Assembly: GCA_019234295.1 (NCBI GenBank)
Contig: JAFALK010000085.1
Span: 1-64,000 of the forward strand
Source of the DNA: Roseateles sp.
GTDB taxonomy: Bacteria; Pseudomonadota; Gammaproteobacteria; Burkholderiales; Burkholderiaceae_C
Reading direction: 5' to 3'
DNA length: 64,000 nucleotides
A program made the position numbers and the translations under genes. Below, piece by piece: positions 57,416 to 64,000 of this stretch (within the stretch, counting starts at the first letter, position 1; every line of letters begins with the position of its first letter). The notes below the pieces were generated by a model, which did not search any database, was not told where the DNA came from, and saw only the letters and a list, made by a program, of their open reading frames with translations.

Positions 57416-59797
57416 ATGTCATATAAAAATTCGCCACGGCAAGCAAGCATTCAAGTGGCATTCAAAGGTTTTCGGCGAACGCCCGTCGCCTCCGCGGTGG
57501 GTGGCGTGTTGTTGGCACTGAGCGGCGCTCTTCATGCGCAGCAGGCGGCTGGCGATGACGCTGCTGTCTCACCCCAACTTGAGCGCGTTGTGATCTCCGC
57601 CAACAAGCGCATCGAGCGGTTGGAGGATGTGCCGATGTCGATTTCGGTGGTGGACGACAAAGCGCTGGATCGCAACAACGTCGTCAATTTCTCAGACTTG
57701 CAGGCGCTGTCGCCGGCTCTGAGCATCACCTACGGATCGGTGCCATCCAATAACAGTCTGAACATGCGCGGCATCGGCACCATCTCCACAGGCATCGGCG
57801 TAGAGGCCGACGTGGCGGTGGTGATCGACGACATCCCAATTGGCATGCAGGTGCAGGCCCTGCAAGGCTTGGCCGATGTCAGCCGCATTGAAATTCTGAA
57901 GGGTCCGCAGAGCACGTTGTTTGGCAAGAACTCGGTTTCGGGCGCGATCAACATTACAACCAAGCCGATCACAGGTTCCATGTCCTACACGGCCGGCACG
58001 TTGTTCACCAGTGACAACGAGTGGCGCGTAACGGCCACGGCGGGTGGCCGTACGAGCGAGAACTTCGGTTTCCGCGTGGCTGTGACTGCCAACGACTTCC
58101 CGGGGGTCGTTCACGACCTCAGCCAGAACACACACACGGACGGTTCGGGAAGCACCACCATCGGCGCCAAGCTCGACTGGAACCTGACCAAGGACCTGGA
58201 TGTGATGCTGTTCCCGCATTACAACCACAGCGTCAATCGCTGCTGCGTGACGCCTTACACCGCAGTGACGAACATCAACACTGCAACGGTCCAATTTACG
58301 CCGGTGACGGCGAGCACAGCGCTGTCCGGCATCAACGTCGGGCCGGCCAATGCCGATGTGCGTGAAGCGGCGTTCAGTGGCGCAACGTCGGACGACTCGG
58401 GCCTGGGCATGAAGGTGACGTACAACGCACCGAGCGGCTACGTGTTGTCCTCCATCACCTCCGTGGACAAGTACAGTCAGTCTGACCAGCAGCAGGACGG
58501 CCCGGTTGTGGATCTGCCGCTACTGGCCTACGGAACGCTGGCCAACGGTCAGCCGTCAGGCGTGAACCTGCCGGTCACACAGGGCGGCACCACGGGTGTG
58601 AAGGCTTATACGCAGGAGTTCCGCCTGGCCTCGCCGGACGAGAGCAGCTTCCGTTATGTGACTGGCCTGTGGTTCGCGAAGAACGATATCGACCGCCACT
58701 TCATGCGCGGCTATGGCGGCATCGTTGGCAAAACCCAAGGCCTGCCGCCGAAGGAGTTTTTCGGCCACGTGACCAATACGACCGAGGCCGTATACGGTCA
58801 GTCCACCTGGGACTTTATGCCCAGCAACAGCCTGATCACGGGCTTGCGGGTGAATCGCCAGGTGTCGGGCTACGACATCAACATCGGTGCCACACCGCCG
58901 CCGCTGGCATTTGCCTCGATTGGCGAGTACCAGAAGTCGGGCGTCGTCGACACATCGATCACTGGACGAGTGGGCTTGGAGCACCACTTCAACGCTGATG
59001 TCATGACCTATATGGCCGTTTCGACCGGGCACAAGGGCAATGGCTATAACCTGAGCAGCGGCCTGACCGCCGGCCAGGCGCAGCTCAACCCGGTGAAGCC
59101 TGAGAAGTCGACCAACTACGAGATCGGCTTCAAGGGCAATCTGCTGAACAATCGTGCGACGGTCAGCGTGACGGCCTTCCAGGAATATTTCAAGGACTAC
59201 CAGCAAAGCACGTACACCATCATTCCTGGAACGGCGACGGGGCAGGTGGTGCTGGACAGTATCGGCGGCGTGCAGTCTCACGGTCTGGAAGTGGATGGCA
59301 CGTATTTGGCCTCGGCGAACTTGATGCTGACCGGCAGCGCTGCCTATACGGTGGCCACAGTGAGCGATTGGCCGGGCGGCGGTAGTGCCGGCAAGTTGAA
59401 CTACAACGGTTTCACGATGCCAAATGCGCCCAGGAAGAAGCTGAACGTGGGTGCGCAGTACGACATTCCCCTGTTGAACCAGTCCTTCAACGGGTTTGTC
59501 GGCGCCAACTACCGCTTCCAGTCCATGGTCTTCCAGAACATGAACGGCATCGCCAGCGGTGTGCAGGACACGTCGCAGACCCAGGGTGCCTACGGCATCT
59601 TCAACTTGAGTGCCGGGATCAAGGCGAAGAGCGGTGCTTACAAGTTCAGCGGCTTTGTCAACAACCTGTTCAATCAGCACTACTCGTATTCGAACGTTCC
59701 GAGCGCGGGTGGCTTCACGGGTGGCACGGCCAGCACGTGGCTCCCAGCGCGCGATGCGTTCCGCTATTTCGGCGTGCGCTTCGACGCGAAGTTCTGA
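57416..59797 (+). CDS. TonB-dependent outer-membrane receptor
   Basis: A 793-residue receptor with a long basic lead and signal peptide (cleavage near residue 40, after LHAQ), TonB-box region LERVVISANKR, plug domain (LNMRGIGTISTG, then LKGPQSTLFGKNSVSGAINI) and a 22-strand barrel ending in FRYFGVRFDAKF. The ribosome-binding site AGGAG precedes the ATG by 5 nt. Context (LacI regulator, GH30, glucarate dehydratase) points to import of an oligosaccharide rather than a siderophore. Codon use is less GC-rich than in the first 54 kb. Confidence 0.92.
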   Translation: MSYKNSPRQASIQVAFKGFRRTPVASAVGGVLLALSGALHAQQAAGDDAAVSPQLERVVISANKRIERLEDVPMSISVVDDKALDRNNVVNFSDLQALSPALSITYGSVPSNNSLNMRGIGTISTGIGVEADVAVVIDDIPIGMQVQALQGLADVSRIEILKGPQSTLFGKNSVSGAINITTKPITGSMSYTAGTLFTSDNEWRVTATAGGRTSENFGFRVAVTANDFPGVVHDLSQNTHTDGSGSTTIGAKLDWNLTKDLDVMLFPHYNHSVNRCCVTPYTAVTNINTATVQFTPVTASTALSGINVGPANADVREAAFSGATSDDSGLGMKVTYNAPSGYVLSSITSVDKYSQSDQQQDGPVVDLPLLAYGTLANGQPSGVNLPVTQGGTTGVKAYTQEFRLASPDESSFRYVTGLWFAKNDIDRHFMRGYGGIVGKTQGLPPKEFFGHVTNTTEAVYGQSTWDFMPSNSLITGLRVNRQVSGYDINIGATPPPLAFASIGEYQKSGVVDTSITGRVGLEHHFNADVMTYMAVSTGHKGNGYNLSSGLTAGQAQLNPVKPEKSTNYEIGFKGNLLNNRATVSVTAFQEYFKDYQQSTYTIIPGTATGQVVLDSIGGVQSHGLEVDGTYLASANLMLTGSAAYTVATVSDWPGGGSAGKLNYNGFTMPNAPRKKLNVGAQYDIPLLNQSFNGFVGANYRFQSMVFQNMNGIASGVQDTSQTQGAYGIFNLSAGIKAKSGAYKFSGFVNNLFNQHYSYSNVPSAGGFTGGTASTWLPARDAFRYFGVRFDAKF

Positions 59798-59809
59798 TTG
59801 AGCGGAGTG

Positions 59810-59831
59810 GCGGCCCCTTCGCTGGGGCTGC
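59810..59831 (+). other. Hairpin between receptor and GH30 genes
   Basis: GCGGCCCC / GGGGCTGC form an 8-bp stem (one G-U pair) with a TTCGCT loop, 12 bp after the receptor stop. Without a T-run it would act as a pause or mRNA stabiliser rather than a terminator, and could make the receptor mRNA more abundant than the downstream part. Confidence 0.4.
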
Positions 59832-59867
59832 TACTCCAGCCATCTATATGCTTGGAGCATCAGATTG

Positions 59868-61388
59868 ATGAGCAAAGAATTCAACGGGCCTTACCGCTTC
59901 ATTTGCGCAGTCCTGGCGCTGAGTTTGGGCTCCTGTCTCAGTGGCGCTACTGCCGCCACCCCGAATGAGGGCGAACGGGCGCCGGCGGTCCAGGTCTGGC
60001 TGAGCACGGCGGACAAGCACAAACTGTTGTCTAGTGAACCGGCGATTGCGTTCAACAGCGCCGCGGATGCAGCGAACGTGGCAGACACGGTGATCGAGGT
60101 GAATCCGGCCAAGCGCTACCAGAAAGTGGTGGGCTTTGGCGCAGCAATCACCGATTCATCTGCCTGGCTGATTGAGCACAAGCTAAACCCCGCGAACCGC
60201 GACGCGCTGATGCAGGAGTTGTTCGGTCCCGCGCCCGGTATTGGCTTGAGCTTTACCCGGTTGTCGATTGGCGCCTCCGATTTTTCTTTGAATCACTACA
60301 GCCTGGACGATATGCCGCCGGGTCAGAGCGACCCGGAGTTGAAGCATTTCTCGATCGAGGAGAACCGCGAGTACCTGCTGCCCGTCGTGAAGCAGGCGCT
60401 GGCGTTGAATCCCAAGCTGAGCATCATGGCCTCGCCATGGAGCGCACCGGCTTGGATGAAGAGCACGGATTCAATGGTGAAGGGCTCGCTCAAGCCTGAG
60501 GCGTACGCCGCGTTTGCTGAATACCTGCGCCGCTATGTGACGGCCTACAAGGCGGAGGGGGTGCCGATTTTTGCGCTCACCTTGCAAAACGAGCCACATT
60601 ACGAGCCCAAGAATTACCCTGGCATGCGGATGGATTCCGCTGCGCGGGCCACATTCATCGGCAAGTACCTAGGGCCCTTGCTGGCCAAGCGTGAGCCGCA
60701 GACGCAGATCCTGGAGTGGGACCACAACTGGGATGAGCCGACCTCGCCGGCCGAGGTGCTGGCCGATCCAAGGGCGGCCAAGTACGTGAAGGGTGTGGCC
60801 TGGCACTGCTACGGCGGCGACCCTCAGATGCAGACGGTGGTTCACGATGCACACCCGAGCAAGGACGTTTACCTGACGGAGTGTTCGCCGTTGCGGCGGG
60901 CATGGTTTGTCATGTGTGCGGCCAATGGCGGCGCGTGCCCAAAGGGGCTGGAAGCCGTGGCTGGCGCAGACAACTTGGCCTATTTCGTACGGGTGGAAAT
61001 CATCGAGCCGACCCGCAACTGGGCGCGTGGCCTGTTGCTTTGGAATCTGGCCTTGGATGAAAACCACGGACCGCGTTCGGGAGGGTGTGATGTGTGCAGG
61101 GGACTCGTGACGATCGACTCACAGTCGGGCGAAGTGTCGCGTGGTGTGGAGTACTACACCATGGCTCATGTGAGCCGTTTCGTGCGGCCGGGCGCGGTGC
61201 GGATCGCGTCGAGCAGTGTCAAGGACCGGATCGAGACCGTGGCGTTCCGGAATTCTGATGATGCTTCAGTGGTGTTGCTGGCCGTCAATCCGACGAGGCA
61301 ACTCCGCCGCTTCACGGTAAATGCCAACGGTCGCAGCTTCGACTACAGCCTTGAGGGTGGCGGCGTGGTGACCTTGGTCTGGAAATGA
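59868..61388 (+). CDS. Glycoside hydrolase family 30 enzyme
   Basis: A 506-residue exported glycosidase, perhaps a lipoprotein (lipobox LGSC, Cys23). The GH30 barrel shows [26 protein letters not shown] and WSAPAWMKS; the acid/base Glu is near 242 (LTLQNEP) and the nucleophile near 338 (YLTECSP). It resembles the glucosylceramidase/beta-1,6-glucanase side of the family more than the xylanase side, but the substrate is not fixed. A Cys-rich loop lies at about 350-410. I chose the ATG at 59868; a TTG just before it is also possible. Confidence 0.88.
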   Translation: MSKEFNGPYRFICAVLALSLGSCLSGATAATPNEGERAPAVQVWLSTADKHKLLSSEPAIAFNSAADAANVADTVIEVNPAKRYQKVVGFGAAITDSSAWLIEHKLNPANRDALMQELFGPAPGIGLSFTRLSIGASDFSLNHYSLDDMPPGQSDPELKHFSIEENREYLLPVVKQALALNPKLSIMASPWSAPAWMKSTDSMVKGSLKPEAYAAFAEYLRRYVTAYKAEGVPIFALTLQNEPHYEPKNYPGMRMDSAARATFIGKYLGPLLAKREPQTQILEWDHNWDEPTSPAEVLADPRAAKYVKGVAWHCYGGDPQMQTVVHDAHPSKDVYLTECSPLRRAWFVMCAANGGACPKGLEAVAGADNLAYFVRVEIIEPTRNWARGLLLWNLALDENHGPRSGGCDVCRGLVTIDSQSGEVSRGVEYYTMAHVSRFVRPGAVRIASSSVKDRIETVAFRNSDDASVVLLAVNPTRQLRRFTVNANGRSFDYSLEGGGVVTLVWK

Positions 61389-61407
61389 CAGAACTCTCGC
61401 CCGGATT

Positions 61408-61429
61408 TGTGCGGCAGGAATGCCGCACA
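61408..61429 (+). other. Hairpin between GH30 and glucarate dehydratase genes
   Basis: A perfect 9-bp stem TGTGCGGCA / TGCCGCACA with a GGAA loop, 20 bp after the GH30 stop. It argues that this stretch is untranslated and so supports a later start for the next gene. Confidence 0.5.
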
Positions 61430-61459
61430 TGTGAAATGGATATATCTAACGCGAGCGTC

Positions 61460-62815
61460 ATGACCGATACGTCTCCCCACCAAGTCATTGGCTCCACGCC
61501 CACGATCACTGGCCTGCGGGTCGTGCCGGTGGCTGGGCAAGACAGCATGCTGCTCAACCTCAGCGGCGCGCATGGTCCTTTGTTCACGCGCAACGTCGTG
61601 CTCATGCAAGACAGTGCTGGTCGCACCGGTTTGGGGGAAGTGCCCGGCGGTGAAAAGATCCGGCAAGCGATCGAGGACGCGGGGCCGTTGTTGTTGGGAC
61701 AGTCTCTAGGAAATTACAAAGGGCTGCTCAACCGCGTGCGCGAGGCTCTGGCTGACCGCGACAGTGGCGGCCGGGGCTTGCAGACTTTTGACCTGCGCGT
61801 TGCCATCCATGCCGTGACGGCGGTGGAGTCGGCACTGCTGGACTTGCTAGGGCAGTTTCTTGGTGTGCCCGTCGCCAGCCTATTGGGTGAGGGTATGCAG
61901 CGCGACAAGGTGGATGTGCTGGGCTATTTGTTCTTCATTGGTGACCAGGGCAAGACGGACTTGGGTTACCGCACCGAGGCGGATGCGGAGGATGCTTGGC
62001 TGCGTGTACGCAATGAAGAAGCCTTGACACCAGAGACTGTCGTGCGCTTAGCCGAGGCGGCGCAGGTCCGCTACGGCTTCAATGACTTCAAGCTCAAAGG
62101 GGGCGTGCTGGCCCCGGAGCGAGAAATTGAGGCGGCTACGGCGCTTGCGGAGCGTTTTCCGCAGGCACGCATCACGCTCGATCCGAACGGGAGCTGGCTA
62201 CTGAAGGACGCGGTCCGTGTATGCCGTGACAAGCATCACGTCCTGGCCTATGCGGAAGACCCGTGCGGGGCTGAAGAGGGATATTCGGGCCGCGAGGTGA
62301 TGGCGGAGTTCCGGCGCGCTACGGGGCTGCCGACGGCGACCAATATGGTGGCAACGGATTGGCGGCAAATGGCGCATTCGTTGGCGCTGCAGTCGGTGGA
62401 CATTCCTCTGGCGGACCCGCACTTCTGGACCATGCAGGGATCGGTGCGAGTGGCGCAGCTGTGCGAGATGTTCGGCCTGACCTGGGGCTCGCATTCCAAC
62501 AACCACTTCGACATTTCGCTGGCGATGTTTACTCACGTGGCAGCGGCGGCGCCGGGGAAGGTGACGGCCATTGATACACACTGGATCTGGCAGGACGGGC
62601 AACGCCTGACCCGAGAGCCGCTGAAGATCGAAGGTGGGCAGATTGCCGTGCCGGCCAAGCCGGGTCTGGGTATCGAAATCGACATGGCGCAGCTGGAGCG
62701 GGCGAACCAGGTGTACCGATCCATGGGGCTAGGTGCGCGCGATGACGCCGCTGCCATGCAATACCTGATCCCTGGCTGGCGCTACGACAACAAGCGGCCC
62801 TGCCTGGTCCGCTGA
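61460..62815 (+). CDS. gudD: Glucarate dehydratase (enolase superfamily)
   Basis: Dehydrates D-glucarate to 5-keto-4-deoxy-D-glucarate. The 451-residue protein closely follows the GudD family: [20 protein letters not shown], the catalytic Lys in FNDFKLKGG, metal ligands in TLDPNGSW and [19 protein letters not shown], and the His/Asp pair in [11 protein letters not shown] chose the ATG at 61460 because family similarity begins just after it and the hairpin at 61408-61429 lies upstream; in-frame ATGs at 61385 (overlapping the GH30 stop) and 61436 are alternatives. Confidence 0.95.
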   Translation: MTDTSPHQVIGSTPTITGLRVVPVAGQDSMLLNLSGAHGPLFTRNVVLMQDSAGRTGLGEVPGGEKIRQAIEDAGPLLLGQSLGNYKGLLNRVREALADRDSGGRGLQTFDLRVAIHAVTAVESALLDLLGQFLGVPVASLLGEGMQRDKVDVLGYLFFIGDQGKTDLGYRTEADAEDAWLRVRNEEALTPETVVRLAEAAQVRYGFNDFKLKGGVLAPEREIEAATALAERFPQARITLDPNGSWLLKDAVRVCRDKHHVLAYAEDPCGAEEGYSGREVMAEFRRATGLPTATNMVATDWRQMAHSLALQSVDIPLADPHFWTMQGSVRVAQLCEMFGLTWGSHSNNHFDISLAMFTHVAAAAPGKVTAIDTHWIWQDGQRLTREPLKIEGGQIAVPAKPGLGIEIDMAQLERANQVYRSMGLGARDDAAAMQYLIPGWRYDNKRPCLVR

Positions 62816-62833
62816 ATCAATTCTGGAAACGAT

Positions 62834-64000
62834 ATGGAACCTGTGATTTCTCTCGACTCGGGCGCCGCTTTGCCACGCACGGCTCCCAAGCATCAAGGTG
62901 CGCTGGCGCTCGTCACCGCCTTGTTCTTCATGATGGGTCTGATCACCTCGCTCAACGACGTGCTGATCCCACATCTCAAAGCGGTCTACACCTTGAACTA
63001 CGTTCAGGCGATGCTGGTTCAGTTTTGCTTCTTTGGCGCCTATTTCATCGTCTCGCTGCCCGCTGGCATGCTGATTCGCCGCATGGGCTACCAGGGCGGG
63101 ACAGTGGCTGGTTTCCTCTTGGCGGCCGTCGGGGCGCTGCTTTTCTATCCGGCTGCGAACAGCGGCTATGCGGCCTTCCTGGGTGCGTTCTTCGTGCTGG
63201 CGGCGGGCATCACGATCCTGCAGGTGGCTGCCAACCCCTACGTGACCGTACTCGGGGACCCGCGTACGGCGTCCAGCCGCTTGACGCTGACGCAGGCATT
63301 CAACTCCCTCGGGACAACCATTGCCCCAGGCATCGGTGGAGCGCTCATCCTCGCAGGCGCTGCACTGTCCCCGGGTGACCTCGCCCACATGCTTCCCGCG
63401 CAACAGGCCGCCTATCGGCAAGCCGAGGCCGCCGCGGTGCAAATGCCGTACCTGGGCTTGGCCGCTACGCTGGGCTTGCTGGCGCTGTTGTTCACCCTTG
63501 TGCGACTGCCGAAGATTGCCGGCGAAGACACAGCCGCTTCTGTGGCGCAGGGTGCGACATCGCTGCTCTCGCACCGCCGCCTGATGCTCGGCGTGGTCGG
63601 CCTCTTCACCTATGTCGGTGCCGAGGTCAGCATCGGCAGCTTTCTGATCAACTTCCTCGCGGAACCCACGGTGATGGGCTTGGCACCGGCGGCGGCAGCC
63701 CGATACGTCAGCTACTACTGGGGCTGCGCCATGATCGGGCGCTTCATCGGCTTTGCGGCGATGCGGTTCATCAGTCCCGGCAAGGCTTTGGCCTTCAACG
63801 CCCTTGCGGCCATCGTCCTGGTGCTGTGCGCGGTGTTTGGACAAGGTCCGCTGGCCTTGTGGTCGATCGTGCTGGTCGGGCTGTGCAACTCGATCATGTT
63901 CCCCACCATCTTCAGCATGTCGGTCCACAAGCTGGGGCCAATGACTGGCCAGGCTTCCGGGGTGCTGTGCATGGCCATCGTCGGGGGCGCCGTCGTGCCC
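62834..64000 (+). CDS. FucP-like sugar transporter of the major facilitator family (cut by window end)
   Basis: An open frame of 389 codons runs from ATG 62834 to the window edge. It has about ten hydrophobic segments visible, and FucP/glucose-galactose transporter patterns: FFMMGLITSLNDVLIPHLKAVYTLNY, SLPAGMLIRRMGYQGG, QVAANPYVTVLG and FNSLGTTIAPGIGG. It would carry the monosaccharide or sugar acid released in the periplasm into the cell. It starts 18 bp after gudD with a GGAAA ribosome-binding site. Confidence 0.92.
   Translation, partial: MEPVISLDSGAALPRTAPKHQGALALVTALFFMMGLITSLNDVLIPHLKAVYTLNYVQAMLVQFCFFGAYFIVSLPAGMLIRRMGYQGGTVAGFLLAAVGALLFYPAANSGYAAFLGAFFVLAAGITILQVAANPYVTVLGDPRTASSRLTLTQAFNSLGTTIAPGIGGALILAGAALSPGDLAHMLPAQQAAYRQAEAAAVQMPYLGLAATLGLLALLFTLVRLPKIAGEDTAASVAQGATSLLSHRRLMLGVVGLFTYVGAEVSIGSFLINFLAEPTVMGLAPAAAARYVSYYWGCAMIGRFIGFAAMRFISPGKALAFNALAAIVLVLCAVFGQGPLALWSIVLVGLCNSIMFPTIFSMSVHKLGPMTGQASGVLCMAIVGGAVVP

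Overview
This window looks like a chromosomal segment of a high-GC betaproteobacterium, most likely order Burkholderiales. The assignment is an inference from gene order (TPR gene, lolB, ispE, tRNA-Gln, prs, rplY, pth), from a short-form HisG of the kind that works with HisZ, and from protein similarity recognised by eye. No insertion sequence, integrase, CRISPR array or phage gene was seen. About 57 protein genes, two tRNAs and one cobalamin riboswitch can be supported.

Layout. 1-172: 3' end of a LysR-type regulator, then a gene-poor stretch and a tRNA with a CAT anticodon (best read as tRNA-Ile2). 711-7331: hrcA divergent from nadK-recN-rapZ, then a minus-strand oxidised-guanine repair operon mutM-mutY with a small membrane protein gene. 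7391-13732: TPR protein, lolB, ispE, tRNA-Gln, prs, rplY, pth. 13981-20136: a cobalamin riboswitch followed by btuB-btuF-btuC-btuD-cobQ, a uptake and salvage locus with overlapping genes. 20184-22560: a receiver/HD-GYP response regulator overlapping a histidine kinase. 22529-34017, mostly minus strand: an ABC-2 exporter, a BolA-family gene, hisG-hisD, then hisC-hisB-hisH-hisA-hisF-rsmD-coaD and a ferredoxin gene. Between hisD and hisC lies a foreign-looking block: a methyltransferase-like membrane protein, two GNAT genes and an RHH/PIN toxin-antitoxin pair whose toxin gene overlaps the start of hisC.

34054-46615: TetR regulator, acyl-CoA-binding protein, a COG4324-type lipoprotein peptidase coupled to a molybdopterin oxidoreductase, an orphan ABC substrate-binding protein, an M20 amidohydrolase, a DUF1415 protein, a 67-residue membrane protein behind a strong LexA-like box, modABC, a queuosine-precursor transporter, and gspA-gspB. 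46659-54953: a GH97 alpha-glucosidase, a diguanylate cyclase, a pair of M16 peptidases and a membrane protein of unknown function.

55861-64000 is a carbohydrate cluster with visibly lower GC than the rest: LacI regulator, TonB-dependent receptor, GH30 glycosidase, glucarate dehydratase and a FucP-like transporter cut off by the window end. Between the lacI gene and the receptor is a sigma70-like promoter (TTGACA, 18 bp, TACTAT) immediately followed by four tandem GGTACC units. I read this as a LacI-type operator array controlling a previously uncharacterised system for a glucuronate- or glucarate-yielding glycan. The strongest items for follow-up are the toxin-antitoxin module that appears to drive half of the his operon, the LexA-box membrane protein, and this GGTACC-controlled sugar cluster.
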